Source: Ferruginibacter sp.
Lineage (GTDB): Bacteria; Bacteroidota; Bacteroidia; Chitinophagales; Chitinophagaceae
Assembly: GCA_014377385.1 (NCBI GenBank)
Contig: JACMPR010000046.1
Coordinates: forward strand, 1-32,232
DNA length: 32,232 nucleotides
Reading direction: 5' to 3'
In this document: positions 7,928 through 17,532 of the stretch, one piece after another
How positions within the stretch are numbered: the first letter of the stretch is position 1
How the letters are laid out: each line of letters begins with the position of its first letter
Made by a program: the position numbers and the translations under genes
The notes under the pieces: model-generated
Databases searched by the model: none
Seen by the model: the letters and a program-made list of their open reading frames with translations, nothing else
Told to the model about the DNA's origin: nothing

Positions 7928-10675
7928 CTACATCGTAAACGCCGCATTTAAAATTTCCGCCTGTTCTTTCGCATGTATTTTTGAATAACCCGTAGCCGTA
8001 GCCGCACTTGCCTGCCTGCTGATGATATAAAAGTTAATATTCTTTAGATTCATGCGAAGGAAGGTAGCAGCACCCATGTTCATAGGTTCTTCCTGCACCC
8101 AATACCATATTGCTTTACTATATTTTTTGTATAATATGTCCAGTTGATTTTGTGGTAAAGGATACAGCTGTTCCAGGCGTATGATGGCAATGTCCGTCCT
8201 GTTTTCTTTCTGTTGTTTTTCTAAGAGGTCAAAATAAACCTTTCCGCTACAGAGTAGTACTTTGTTGATGGAAGCTGGCTCGGTAACTGCCGCATCGTCA
8301 ATTACTTCTTTAAAACCACCGTTCGTAAAATCCGATAAATCACTGAAACTTCCCGGCAGGCGAAGGTTTGCCTTTGGCGTAAATTCGATCAAAGGTTTTC
8401 TAAACGGCCACGCCAACTGGCGGCGGAGTGCATGAAAGAAATTAGCTGCGGTTGTGATATTCGTTATCACCATGTTTAGTTCTGCACATTGCTGCAAAAA
8501 TCTTTCCATACGGGCGCTGCTGTGTTCGGGGCCTTGTCCCTCGTAACCATGTGGCAGCAACATTACAATTCCGTTCATTCGTTGCCATTTTGTTTCCGAA
8601 GCAGAAATAAACTGGTCGATGATGATTTGAGCGCCATTTACAAAATCCCCGAACTGTGCTTCCCAAAGCACCAATGCATTTGGATTGGCCATGGAATATC
8701 CATATTCAAAACCAAGTACTGCATATTCGCTTAATAAAGAATTGTAAATCCGGAATGGTGATTGGTTTTCATTAAAATGATCCAGCCTGTTGTACTCGGC
8801 ATTGGTATTTTCATCATATAAAACTGCATGCCGGTGGCTAAAAGTTCCCCGTTTAATGTCCTGCCCGCTCATCCGGACATCCTTTCCTTCCGTTAAAAGG
8901 CTTGAATAGGCAAGCAATTCTGCAGTTGCCCAATCAATTTTACGTTGGTCGGTATATAGTTTTACTTTATCCTGGATCAGCTTTTCTACTTTTTTCAACG
9001 GCTTAAAACCGGTTGGCCATTGCATCAGCCCATCGAATAATTTTTTAAGCTCACTCTCTTTAATGGCGGTTACAGGAGACCCAATAAAGTCTTCTGCTGT
9101 TGCCCTGCGAAGGCTTTGCCACCAGGTTTCTGATTTTTGGTATGTGTATGGTAAAGGATTTTGCTTGATTTCGTCCAGCCGGTTTTGTAATTCCGATAAA
9201 AAGTGTTGCTCCATTTGTTTAGCCAGGGCTTTGGCATCAGGTTCTCCATTCTCAATCAGGAATTGTGTGTACACTTCCCGCGGATTGAGGTGTTTGTCTA
9301 TCAGCGCATATAACTGTGGCTGCGTAAACTTTGGTTCATCGCCTTCGTTATGGCCATGCCGGCGATAACACACCATATCAATAAATATATCGCTATTAAA
9401 TTTCTGCCTGTAGAGGGTGGCTACTTCTGCTGCCTTCACCACAGCTTCGGCGTCATCACCGTTTACATGAAAAACGGGCGCCTGTACCATTGCTGCTACA
9501 GATGTACAATAATCTGCACTGCGGGCATCGTCAAAATCTGTGGTAAACCCAATCTGGTTGTTAATAACAAAATGAATGGTGCCGCCCGTGTAATACCCTT
9601 TCAATTTACTCATCTGTAAAACTTCATACACAATACCCTGCCCGGCCACAGAAGCGTCGCCATGAATAAGCAATGGAAGTATTTTATCAAAATCGCTGTT
9701 ATACAATACATCTGCTTTACTCCTGGCAAACCCGATGACCAATGGGTCTACTGCTTCCAGGTGAGACGGATTAGGACAAAGTTTTAAATGTATTTTCTTG
9801 CCTGAAACAGTATCAACATCACTACTGAATCCCAGGTGATATTTTACGTCACCCGTTCCCATCGTGGTATCCGGTGTAGCTGTTCCCTCAAATTCTGTAA
9901 ATATTTGTTCGTATGTTTTGCCTAAAATATTAGCGAGTATGTTTAACCTTCCCCTGTGGGCCATGCCAATAACAACTTCCTCTACATTGTTGGCAGCCGA
10001 CGTATTGAGTATGGCATCCAGCGCAGCGATGGTTGTTTCGCCCCCTTCAAGGCTGAATCTTTTTTGACCGACGTATTTTGTGTGCAGGAATTTTTCAAAT
10101 ATAACTCCCTCATTTAACTTTTGAAGGATACGTTTTTTCTGTTCTATGGCAACCGGTTCGAGGAACGTTTTTTCTATGGCATTGGTTAACCACTCAACCT
10201 TTTCAGCATTTTTAATGTAAGTAAATTCTGCACCGATGTGATGGGTATAAGCCCGCTGAAGATGTGCTACAATATTCTTGAGTGTGGTTTTACCAATATT
10301 TGCGAATTTACCGGCTTCAAATTCTGTATTTATATCCTGGTCTGTTAGCCCAAAGTCGGACAATTCCAAATTCGCATGACGGTTTTTTCTTTCCCTGATA
10401 GGATTCGTCTTTGCAACCAGGTGCCCTTTTTTCCGGTATGCCTGGATCAATTTGTAGACGGCAAACTCTTTCTCTAAACCACCACTATTGGTTGCAGCAG
10501 GCTGGCCGTTCTGTTTACCAGGCATAAGGGTAGTTGAAGCGGAGACGGCAAAATCGAAACCCTCAAAAAATTTACGCATTTCAGTATCAATACTTTCCGG
10601 ATCTTTTACAAAATCGTTGTACATGTTTTCAATGTAACCAGGATGAGCATTGGTAATAAACTGGAAATCCTTCAT
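7928..10675 (-). CDS. sucA: 2-oxoglutarate dehydrogenase E1 component
   Basis: 'GMAHRGRLNILANILGKTYEQIFTEFEG', 'YCTSVAAMVQAPVFHVNGDDAEAV', 'LLPHGYEGQGPEHSSARMERFLQ'. The listed ORF start at 10753 is probably too long; the conserved N-terminus begins MKDFQFITNAHPGYIENMY at 10675. Confidence 0.95.
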   Translation of the reverse strand: MKDFQFITNAHPGYIENMYNDFVKDPESIDTEMRKFFEGFDFAVSASTTLMPGKQNGQPAATNSGGLEKEFAVYKLIQAYRKKGHLVAKTNPIRERKNRHANLELSDFGLTDQDINTEFEAGKFANIGKTTLKNIVAHLQRAYTHHIGAEFTYIKNAEKVEWLTNAIEKTFLEPVAIEQKKRILQKLNEGVIFEKFLHTKYVGQKRFSLEGGETTIAALDAILNTSAANNVEEVVIGMAHRGRLNILANILGKTYEQIFTEFEGTATPDTTMGTGDVKYHLGFSSDVDTVSGKKIHLKLCPNPSHLEAVDPLVIGFARSKADVLYNSDFDKILPLLIHGDASVAGQGIVYEVLQMSKLKGYYTGGTIHFVINNQIGFTTDFDDARSADYCTSVAAMVQAPVFHVNGDDAEAVVKAAEVATLYRQKFNSDIFIDMVCYRRHGHNEGDEPKFTQPQLYALIDKHLNPREVYTQFLIENGEPDAKALAKQMEQHFLSELQNRLDEIKQNPLPYTYQKSETWWQSLRRATAEDFIGSPVTAIKESELKKLFDGLMQWPTGFKPLKKVEKLIQDKVKLYTDQRKIDWATAELLAYSSLLTEGKDVRMSGQDIKRGTFSHRHAVLYDENTNAEYNRLDHFNENQSPFRIYNSLLSEYAVLGFEYGYSMANPNALVLWEAQFGDFVNGAQIIIDQFISASETKWQRMNGIVMLLPHGYEGQGPEHSSARMERFLQQCAELNMVITNITTAANFFHALRRQLAWPFRKPLIEFTPKANLRLPGSFSDLSDFTNGGFKEVIDDAAVTEPASINKVLLCSGKVYFDLLEKQQKENRTDIAIIRLEQLYPLPQNQLDILYKKYSKAIWYWVQEEPMNMGAATFLRMNLKNINFYIISRQASAATATGYSKIHAKEQAEILNAAFTM

Positions 10676-10898
10676 TGGAGCGTTTAATTTTATTCTAATT
10701 GTATTAAATGGGTGGCAAATATCGGTTTTTAAATTCAGGAAATTGAGTGACAACTCATAAAAAATAAAGGCATTATGCCTGTTGTTGAGATGTCAACTCA
10801 AGGGATTACATTGATCCAACGGAAACTGCCAGGATTGCCAGGCTTTGGTATTTTGGAAAAAAAATCTGCCGAATGGCATATTATCAAATGTGATTCCC

Positions 10899-10906
10899 TA
10901 TCTTTG
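10899..10906 (+). promoter_or_regulatory. Putative rpsT promoter -7 element TATCTTTG
   Basis: Match to TAnnTTTG, about 20 nt upstream of the rpsT start. Confidence 0.5.
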
Positions 10907-10926
10907 CAGCCCAAAAAAAGAATTAA

Positions 10927-11184
10927 ATGGCAAACCATTCAGCAACTAAGAAAGATGTCCGTCAAAGCACCAAACGCAATGAGCGCAACCGCTATTACGG
11001 AAAAACTACCCGTAATGCGATTCGCGACATCAAGGCTTTAGAGGAAAAGAAAGCAGCCACAGATAAATTACCAACGGTTGCTTCGATGATCGATAAACTG
11101 GCAAAACGCGGCACCATTCATAAAAACAAAGCCTCTAATCTTAAAAGGAAACTTGCATTAAAGGTGAACGCTTTAACCAAGTAA
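10927..11184 (+). CDS. rpsT: 30S ribosomal protein S20
   Basis: 'MANHSATKKDVRQSTKRNERNRYYGKTTRNAIRDIKAL' and 'GTIHKNKASNLKRKLALKVNAL'. Confidence 0.97.
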   Translation: MANHSATKKDVRQSTKRNERNRYYGKTTRNAIRDIKALEEKKAATDKLPTVASMIDKLAKRGTIHKNKASNLKRKLALKVNALTK

Positions 11185-11210
11185 CTACATTGATGTGTAA
11201 ATTTATATTG

Positions 11211-11239
11211 AGCCTGCTACCCGTAGCGGGCTTTTTTTT
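11211..11239 (+). terminator. Rho-independent terminator after rpsT
   Basis: AGCCTGCTACccGTAGCGGGCT followed by TTTTTTT. Confidence 0.85.
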
Positions 11240-11310
11240 ATGCCCGGTGCGGCCGCAAACCCAGGTAAATCTGAAAATTGAAATATCTTGTAACAGCTAA
11301 ATAATACCTG

Positions 11311-13035
11311 ATGAAATATTTCTACCTGTTAATAATTGCAAGTTGTTTCTCTTGCCCAACTAATGCGCAGCAATCTTCCTTTGAAAAAAGCGACGGCCAG
11401 AAGACCGCAACTTATTTTGAAGCAATTAGCTGGTATAAGGAACTCGACACCAGGTCACCCAAAATACTTCTAAAAAAAATGGGTAATACCGATGCAGGCT
11501 ATCCATTGCATTTGATAATGGTTAGTGCGGATGGGAAATTTGACCCACCGAAGTGGCATAAACAGCGCAAGGTGGTGATCCTCATTAACAACGGCATACA
11601 CCCGGGCGAACCTGACGGGATAGATGCGAGTATGATGCTGGTGAGAGATATTGGAAACGGAAAAGTGCACTTACGACCGAATGTGGTCTTGGCGGTTATC
11701 CCCGTCTACAATATCGGCGGTTGCCTTAACCGAAACGCACACACGAGGGTAAATCAAAATGGGCCGGAAGAATACGGCTTTAGGGGGAATTCGCAAAACC
11801 TTGACTTAAACCGGGATTTTACAAAATGCGATAGCCGGGAAGCCAGGTCCTTTGCACAGCTCTTTCATTACCTTGATCCTGACATTTTCATCGATAACCA
11901 TGTAAGTGACGGCGCCGATTACCAGCATACAATCACGCTCATCACTACGCAGTACAACAAGCTGGGGCCAATACTGGGAAAATGGCTCAAAGAAAGTTTT
12001 GAGCCGGGCATTTACAAAGGCATGTCTGTTAAAAAATGGGACCTGGTTCCTTATGTTGATTTTGAGTCTACGGATCTCAGCAAAGGAATGAATATGTTTA
12101 ATGAAACACCCAGGTATTCATCTGGCTATGCGGCACTTTTTAATACCCTTGCGTTTATAACCGAAACGCATATGCTAAAACCGTATGATCGAAGAGTTAG
12201 ATCAACTTACGACATGCTAAAAACCTTCATTGAGCAGGCGGCCCCAAATTCGGAAACACTCATCAGTTTCAGGACAATAGCAAAACAGTCATCCTTGATA
12301 CAAAGAGAATTCCCGCTAAGCTGGAGCCCTGATACGACGAGGTTTTCTGAAATCTCTTTTAAAGGCTACGAAACTGATTCTGTAAAAAGTGAAGCGACAG
12401 GTTTGCGAAAAATGTTTTATGATCATAGCAAACCTTATACCCGAAAAATAAAATTTTTTGATGTCTTCAATCCGGATAATGTAATAAAAAAACCTGTGGG
12501 ATATATTATTCCGCAAGGTTGGTATGCAGTGATTGATTTATTAAAATTAAACGGTGTTGTTCTAAAACAGTTTGCCCATGACAGCAGCATGCTGCTCGAC
12601 GTTTATCACATCGCTGAATACAAATCGTATACACGACCTTATGAAAAGCATCACAAAAATTATGGTGTAAAAACATCGTCTTCCAAGCAATTGATTTCTA
12701 TTTTAAAAGGCGATTTTTTAATTGAATTAAACCAACCAGCCAACAGGTATATTATTGAAATGCTGGAACCAACCGGCGACGACAGTTTTTTTGCCTGGAA
12801 TTTTTTTGATGCCATACTACAGCAAAAGGAAGGATATAGTGATTACCGTTGGGAAGATTTGGCTGCGGAGGTTTTGAAAAATGATCCTGTTCTAAATGAA
12901 AAACTGGAGATAAAAAAAACTGCTGACCCGGCTTTCGCAGCAAACGCAAGTGCACTTTTGGATTACATTTATAAAAATTCGATATACTATGAAGCAGCCC
13001 ATCTCAGGTACCCCGTTTACAGGATCAACAATTAA
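11311..13035 (+). CDS. Secreted M14-family zinc carboxypeptidase-like protein
   Basis: Signal peptide 'MKYFYLLIIASCFSCPTNAQ'. 'INNGIHPGEPDGIDASMMLVRDI' (HxxE-like zinc ligands), 'QNLDLNRDFTK', 'DIFIDNHVSDGADYQHTITLI'. Confidence 0.85.
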   Translation: MKYFYLLIIASCFSCPTNAQQSSFEKSDGQKTATYFEAISWYKELDTRSPKILLKKMGNTDAGYPLHLIMVSADGKFDPPKWHKQRKVVILINNGIHPGEPDGIDASMMLVRDIGNGKVHLRPNVVLAVIPVYNIGGCLNRNAHTRVNQNGPEEYGFRGNSQNLDLNRDFTKCDSREARSFAQLFHYLDPDIFIDNHVSDGADYQHTITLITTQYNKLGPILGKWLKESFEPGIYKGMSVKKWDLVPYVDFESTDLSKGMNMFNETPRYSSGYAALFNTLAFITETHMLKPYDRRVRSTYDMLKTFIEQAAPNSETLISFRTIAKQSSLIQREFPLSWSPDTTRFSEISFKGYETDSVKSEATGLRKMFYDHSKPYTRKIKFFDVFNPDNVIKKPVGYIIPQGWYAVIDLLKLNGVVLKQFAHDSSMLLDVYHIAEYKSYTRPYEKHHKNYGVKTSSSKQLISILKGDFLIELNQPANRYIIEMLEPTGDDSFFAWNFFDAILQQKEGYSDYRWEDLAAEVLKNDPVLNEKLEIKKTADPAFAANASALLDYIYKNSIYYEAAHLRYPVYRINN

Positions 13036-13120
13036 TAATGAACTAAATCCGAATGTTTGATATGGCTTAAAAACTATTAAAATAGCAGTTCCTGGTACAG
13101 CATTTCTCATCATTTTCCCC

Positions 13121-13128
13121 TACCTTCG
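13121..13128 (+). promoter_or_regulatory. Putative rpsF promoter -7 element TACCTTCG
   Basis: TAnnTTTG-like (one mismatch), placed about 60 nt before the rpsF ATG. Confidence 0.35.
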
Positions 13129-13130
13129 CT

Positions 13131-13151
13131 GCCCGTTCAGAAAAAACGGGC
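13131..13151 (+). promoter_or_regulatory. Hairpin in rpsF leader: GCCCGTT-cagaaaa-AACGGGC
   Basis: Perfect 7-bp inverted repeat 35 nt before the rpsF start. Confidence 0.55.
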
Positions 13152-13185
13152 TAACAATTTTATTTTACAAACAAAAAACAGGGAA

Positions 13186-13542
13186 ATGAGCAACTACGAA
13201 TTGATGGTGATTTTTACCCCTGTGCTTTCTGAGGAAGAATACAAAGCTGCCCAGAAAAAATACGAAGCCCTCGTTAAAGAAAACGGCGGAGAAGTAACGC
13301 ACAGCAAACCATGGGGACTAAAATCACTGGCGTATCCTGTAGCCAAAAAGACAACAGGTCTTTATTGGGTTATGGAGTATACAGCGCCAACCAGCTTCAA
13401 TGAAAAGTTGAAAATTCAACTTTTACGTGACGAATCAGCAATGCGTCACATGTTCACTGTACTCGATAAATACGCCGTTGAGTACAATAACAAAAAGAAA
13501 AGTGGCGTACAATATTCAGGAAACGAAAAAGCGGAGGCATAA
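13186..13542 (+). CDS. rpsF: 30S ribosomal protein S6
   Basis: '[50 protein letters not shown]'. Confidence 0.97.
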   Translation: MSNYELMVIFTPVLSEEEYKAAQKKYEALVKENGGEVTHSKPWGLKSLAYPVAKKTTGLYWVMEYTAPTSFNEKLKIQLLRDESAMRHMFTVLDKYAVEYNNKKKSGVQYSGNEKAEA

Positions 13543-13544
13543 TC

Positions 13545-13811
13545 ATGGCAAAGACTAACGAAATCAAGTACTTAACAGCCATTAAGGCTGAGAAGCGTCC
13601 AAAGAAATATTGCCGCTTTAAGAAAATGGGCATTCACTACATTGATTATAAAGATGGTGATTTCCTAAAGAAATTCCTGAACGAACAAGGTAAACTATTG
13701 CCACGCCGTATTACCGGAAACTCCTTGAAGTTTCAGCGTAAAGTGAGCGAAGCAGTTAAGAAAGCCCGCCAAATGGCCATCTTACCTTATGTAACGGATC
13801 TAATGAAATAG
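13545..13811 (+). CDS. rpsR: 30S ribosomal protein S18
   Basis: '[52 protein letters not shown]'. Confidence 0.97.
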   Translation: MAKTNEIKYLTAIKAEKRPKKYCRFKKMGIHYIDYKDGDFLKKFLNEQGKLLPRRITGNSLKFQRKVSEAVKKARQMAILPYVTDLMK

Positions 13812-14013
13812 AATTGATGACGACTAGAAAGGTCTGGTTGAGATCATTTAGTTGATTGAGTCAACAATAAAGTTTTTTAAATATCAGGGTCTTTTCCGTC
13901 TATCTCCTTTTAAGGGTAGGACTAGGGTAAGGCTTATTTTTCACCACCCTAACCCCTTGTAATTATCGGGAGAAAGTTTCGCTTTCGGCGGGATTGGGTA
14001 AAAATGCAACAAA

Positions 14014-14460
14014 ATGCAGGTAATATTAATTCAAGACGTAAACAATCTGGGTGGCGTAAATGAACTCGTGACAGTGAAGAATGGTTATGGCCGTAACTAT
14101 CTAATCCCCAGTAAATTAGCAATTGAAGCCAGTCCGTCCAACATGAAAATGATGGAGGAAAAAAAGAAACAACAAGCTAAGAAGGAAGCTAAATTATTAG
14201 CTGAGCTTAATAGTGTAATTGCAGTTCTTAAAGAAGGCACATTGAAAATAGGGGCTAAAACAGGCACCAGTGGTAAAATCTTTGGTAGCGTTACGTCCGT
14301 TCAGATAGCACGCGCTATCAAAGAGCAAAAAGGGTATGAGATCGATCGTCGACGCATCAGCATTCTTGATGAAGTGAAGGAGTTGGGCAGTTTTAAAGCC
14401 AAAATCGACTTCGGAAATGGAAACGAGACTGAAGTTGAGTTTGAAGTAATTGCAGAATAA
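14014..14460 (+). CDS. rplI: 50S ribosomal protein L9
   Basis: 'MQVILIQDVNNLGGVNELVTVKNGYGRNYLIPSKLAIEA'. Confidence 0.97.
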   Translation: MQVILIQDVNNLGGVNELVTVKNGYGRNYLIPSKLAIEASPSNMKMMEEKKKQQAKKEAKLLAELNSVIAVLKEGTLKIGAKTGTSGKIFGSVTSVQIARAIKEQKGYEIDRRRISILDEVKELGSFKAKIDFGNGNETEVEFEVIAE

Positions 14461-14480
14461 CTTTTCTAAGAGATAAAATG

Positions 14481-14510
14481 AAAGGCTCACTTAAAATAGT
14501 GGGCCTTTTC
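14481..14510 (+). terminator. Rho-independent terminator after rplI
   Basis: AAAGGCTCACT-taaaat-AGTGGGCCTTTT. Confidence 0.85.
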
Positions 14511-14723
14511 TTTTCGCGAATACTGGCACAAACGGCAGCCAAATAGTGCATATTAATTTTAATAAAAAAACTACCTGTTTTAACCGGAAATACCTATCTT
14601 TATTATGTACTTAATGGTTTTAGTTTCTTTGCTATTGGCTGAAGTAGCTTTTTTGAAGTCGGATTCAGTTCATTGTTAACAACTAAATCATTCTTTTTTT
14701 ATTATTTTTTAAACGTTTTTACA

Positions 14724-15179
14724 ATGAACATTTACGTAGGAAATCTAAGTTGGACAATGACCGATGAAGATTTAAGCAATCTTTTTACTCAGTATGGTAG
14801 TGTTACCAGCGGTAAAATTTTGAAAGACAAAATGAACGGCCGTAGCAAAGGTTTTGGTTTTGTTGAAATGGAAGACGATGAAGCAGCTCGTACTGCAATC
14901 GCCAACCTAAACGAAACAGAAGTTATGGGTCGTAAATTAATCGTTAACGAATCACAACCACGCCAGGAAGGTGAAGGTGGGTACAAGAAGCGCACTGGTG
15001 GCGGTGGCGGATATGGCGGCGGCGGTGGCGGACGTAGCAGCGGCGGAGGGTATGGCGGCAGCGGTGGCGGTGGCGGACGTAGCAGCGGTGGTGGATACGG
15101 CAGCGGTGGTGGTCGCAGCAGTGGCGGCGGCGGTGGTCGTAGCAGCGGCGGCGGCGGCGGATACAACAGGGATTATTAA
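14724..15179 (+). CDS. RRM RNA-binding protein with Gly/Arg/Ser-rich C-terminal tail
   Basis: RNP2 'IYVGNLSW', RNP1 'KGFGFVEM', then GGGG/GRSSGGG repeats. The ATG at 14724 is preferred over the listed start at 14673. Confidence 0.95.
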   Translation: MNIYVGNLSWTMTDEDLSNLFTQYGSVTSGKILKDKMNGRSKGFGFVEMEDDEAARTAIANLNETEVMGRKLIVNESQPRQEGEGGYKKRTGGGGGYGGGGGGRSSGGGYGGSGGGGGRSSGGGYGSGGGRSSGGGGGRSSGGGGGYNRDY

Positions 15180-15202
15180 TATTCAAGTTATCTCCTAATA
15201 AA

Positions 15203-15237
15203 AAAAATCCTTCACTGAAAAGTGGTGGATTTTTTTT
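15203..15237 (+). terminator. Rho-independent terminator after the RRM gene
   Basis: AAATCCttCACT-gaaa-AGTGgtGGATTTTTTTT. Confidence 0.8.
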
Positions 15238-15369
15238 GCGTTTTTTTAAATCAGCGTACTTCAGCGCGCTGTCTGCAAAGTCTTACAATAAATATTACCT
15301 ACATCTTTTTACATGCTGTATTTTTCGACATCTCACTTGTAAATAAAATTGCTTACTTTTTCCAGCCTT

Positions 15370-16560
15370 ATGCAGAAAATATATTTCATTTTATTCTTTC
15401 TTTTGGAACATCAATTGATTACTGCCGCCAATGATACAAGTTGGTTAAATAAAAAATGGCATGCCTGCAATAAAGATACTGCAGTCTATTACAGCCTTTC
15501 AAATAAAGTGGATACAAGCTGGCATAGGAAAATTTATTATGTTACCCCTTGTAAACTTTATATGGAAGGAAATTATACAGATTCATTGTGTAGGATAAAA
15601 ACGGGGCATTTTAATTGGTTCAATAAGGATGGAGGACGGGAAAGCTCGGCCTTGTATCAGAAGGGTAAGCCCCTTAACATTACTCATTTTCATTCTAATG
15701 GAAAAATAAAAACCAAGCTTGATTACGATAACGCTTACGGTGCAATCTATGTAAATTCCTGGGACGCAAATGGAAATGAATCTCTGATAGATAGCTTTTA
15801 TAATGATGTATTTGGGCACGAATGCCATGAGGATACTGCTTTTTCAAAAGGCATTATCAATAAAGAAGATGACATTTGGCACCTGCGATTTTTTTATCGA
15901 AGGAATGACAGTATCATGATTAATTCATTTTATAAAGAAAGGCTTTGTAAAACAAGAATAAACTATTGGGTGCGGTATTACAAAGGAATTGCAATTGATT
16001 CAATAACCTACAGCAGTAATGGAAAAAAAATATTAGAATGGTTATATACCAATGAAGGGATTAAGAACAAGATAAAAACCTTCGATTCCGGAAAGCTGGT
16101 GAATGAATTATATTTTCATAAAAACGGGCAGAAAAATTACTACAAAGAATATGACAGCACCTGGAAAATAACCATGGCAAAAAACTGGGATGAGCATGGA
16201 CAGGAAATAGCTGTGGATAGCCTGATAAAATACCCGCAACCAATCGAAAATGAAGGGAAATGGAAACAGCAATTGATTAAAAAGATTAACGACAATCAAT
16301 CGTTTAGCCGAAAAGAAAAAAAAGATTTCTACGGAACAGTTTATATCGGTTTCATCATTGACAGCAACGGCAATCTTGACAGTGCCCTAATAACAACAGC
16401 TTCAACTTTCCCGAAAATGGATACAGTTATTTTAAATATTTGCAGGCAGGAGCATACATGGAAGGCCGGTACATACCATGGAAGAAGGGATTTATTTCGG
16501 ATGAGGGCCTATTTTTCTTTTGTAGCCGGAAAACTGGTTGATTATAAACCTTACTATTGA
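15370..16560 (+). CDS. Secreted protein with MORN/YwqK-like repeats and a TonB-C-like C-terminus
   Basis: Signal peptide 'MQKIYFILFFLLEHQLITAAN'. Repeated 'Y..G....(F/H).NG.....Y' units, then 'YGTVYIGFIIDSNGNLDSALITTASTFPKMDTVILNICRQEHTWKAG', which resembles TonB C-terminal-like domains. Confidence 0.65.
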   Translation: MQKIYFILFFLLEHQLITAANDTSWLNKKWHACNKDTAVYYSLSNKVDTSWHRKIYYVTPCKLYMEGNYTDSLCRIKTGHFNWFNKDGGRESSALYQKGKPLNITHFHSNGKIKTKLDYDNAYGAIYVNSWDANGNESLIDSFYNDVFGHECHEDTAFSKGIINKEDDIWHLRFFYRRNDSIMINSFYKERLCKTRINYWVRYYKGIAIDSITYSSNGKKILEWLYTNEGIKNKIKTFDSGKLVNELYFHKNGQKNYYKEYDSTWKITMAKNWDEHGQEIAVDSLIKYPQPIENEGKWKQQLIKKINDNQSFSRKEKKDFYGTVYIGFIIDSNGNLDSALITTASTFPKMDTVILNICRQEHTWKAGTYHGRRDLFRMRAYFSFVAGKLVDYKPYY

Positions 16561-16567
16561 TAAGTAA

Positions 16568-17445
16568 ATGAAAAAATCATTTTAAGTCTTTTTGTGTTTG
16601 TTTGCTGATACTTTTGTTTGTGTCGAAAATGACAGCACATGGCTAAATAAAAAATGGCATACCTGGAATTAAAGACAGCGCAACCTCTATTCACTCGTAA
16701 CAACAAAAGAAACGACCTGGCGGCTTCAGATCTTTTTTGTTAGCAATACTGAACGCTTCATGATTGGATATTTTGAAGCTGCGGCACGTTCAAAAAAAAA
16801 CGGAATGTTCCCGAGGTATAACACCAGGGATTCCATTACGAATTCTATGTTTTATGAAAAAGGAATACCAGGATATATTTGCAATTTTCACGAAAATGGA
16901 AAAAAAATGGTGGTCGTTGACAATGAAAAAAATATCACCACTTATTTAAATTCATGGGATGCTGACGGCAACGATGTAACAGCCGATACTTTTTCCAATA
17001 ACGGCCTGAGCCGTAATTGTCATCAGGACACCGCATGCAGTAAACAAACAGTAAACCTGAATACAGTTTTTGGTATTGTCATTTTTACAATGTGAAAGCT
17101 GATACACGCTTCTACGCATATTTTTTCAAGAAACGATCAGGCAAAACCCAATTACAATATTTGAGAGAATTAATAAGAGATGATACGGTAAAAAAGTAAG
17201 CCCTTTAAGCTTTTTATGGCAATGCTTTTATTGATTTTTTTACTGAGGAAAATGGGAATATCGGGGATATTTTTGTAGAGGAAAGTTTGATTTATCCACA
17301 AAAGGTCAGCCTGATATTAAACGCCTGCAAGACAATTTAACATTGGAACCCATGCACTGTCCATGGAAGACCGGAAAGATTTTTCGGAGTTCATTACTTT
17401 TCTTTTATAAATGGAAAAGTGATTCAGTATCAAACCCTGTATTAA
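16568..17445 (+). pseudogene. Degraded paralog of the 15370-16560 gene
   Basis: Reading across frames gives 'MKKSF*VFLCLFADTFVCVENDSTWLNKKWHTWN', then 'YSLVTTKETTW...NSWDADGNDVTADTFSNNGLSRNCHQDTACSK', then 'WYCHFYNVKADTRFYAYFFKKRSGKT', then 'FYGNAFIDFFTEENGNIGDIFVEESL..PQKVSLILNACK', then 'W...VHGRPERFFGVHYFSFINGKVIQYQTLY*'. These are colinear with the intact upstream protein but separated by stops, frameshifts and a central deletion. Confidence 0.88.
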
Positions 17446-17480
17446 ATGCTTTAATATTTTCACCATTATCATTGCGCATT

Positions 17481-17508
17481 GCATAAAAAACCCGGCATGA
17501 AGCCGGGT
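17481..17508 (-). terminator. Rho-independent terminator for the alpha/beta hydrolase gene
   Basis: Minus strand AACCCGGC-ttcat-GCCGGGTTTTTT: 8-bp perfect stem and T-tract. Confidence 0.85.
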
Positions 17509-17532
17509 TACAAAATACAAATCGGTGTAACG

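Noticed and set aside
8442-10067. Multiple antisense or alternate-frame ORFs inside sucA
   Set aside because: No family features or start context; they are fully covered by a strongly conserved enzyme ORF.
15001-15170. GGC-rich repeats as a CRISPR or minisatellite array
   Set aside because: No constant repeat/spacer pattern; it is low-complexity codons for Gly/Ser/Arg.
14789-15198. Proline-rich and other ORFs on the other frames/strand of the RRM gene (14789-15166 -, 14944-15186 -, 14971-15198 +)
   Set aside because: Shadow ORFs of the GGC-rich glycine codons; the RRM reading frame explains the region.
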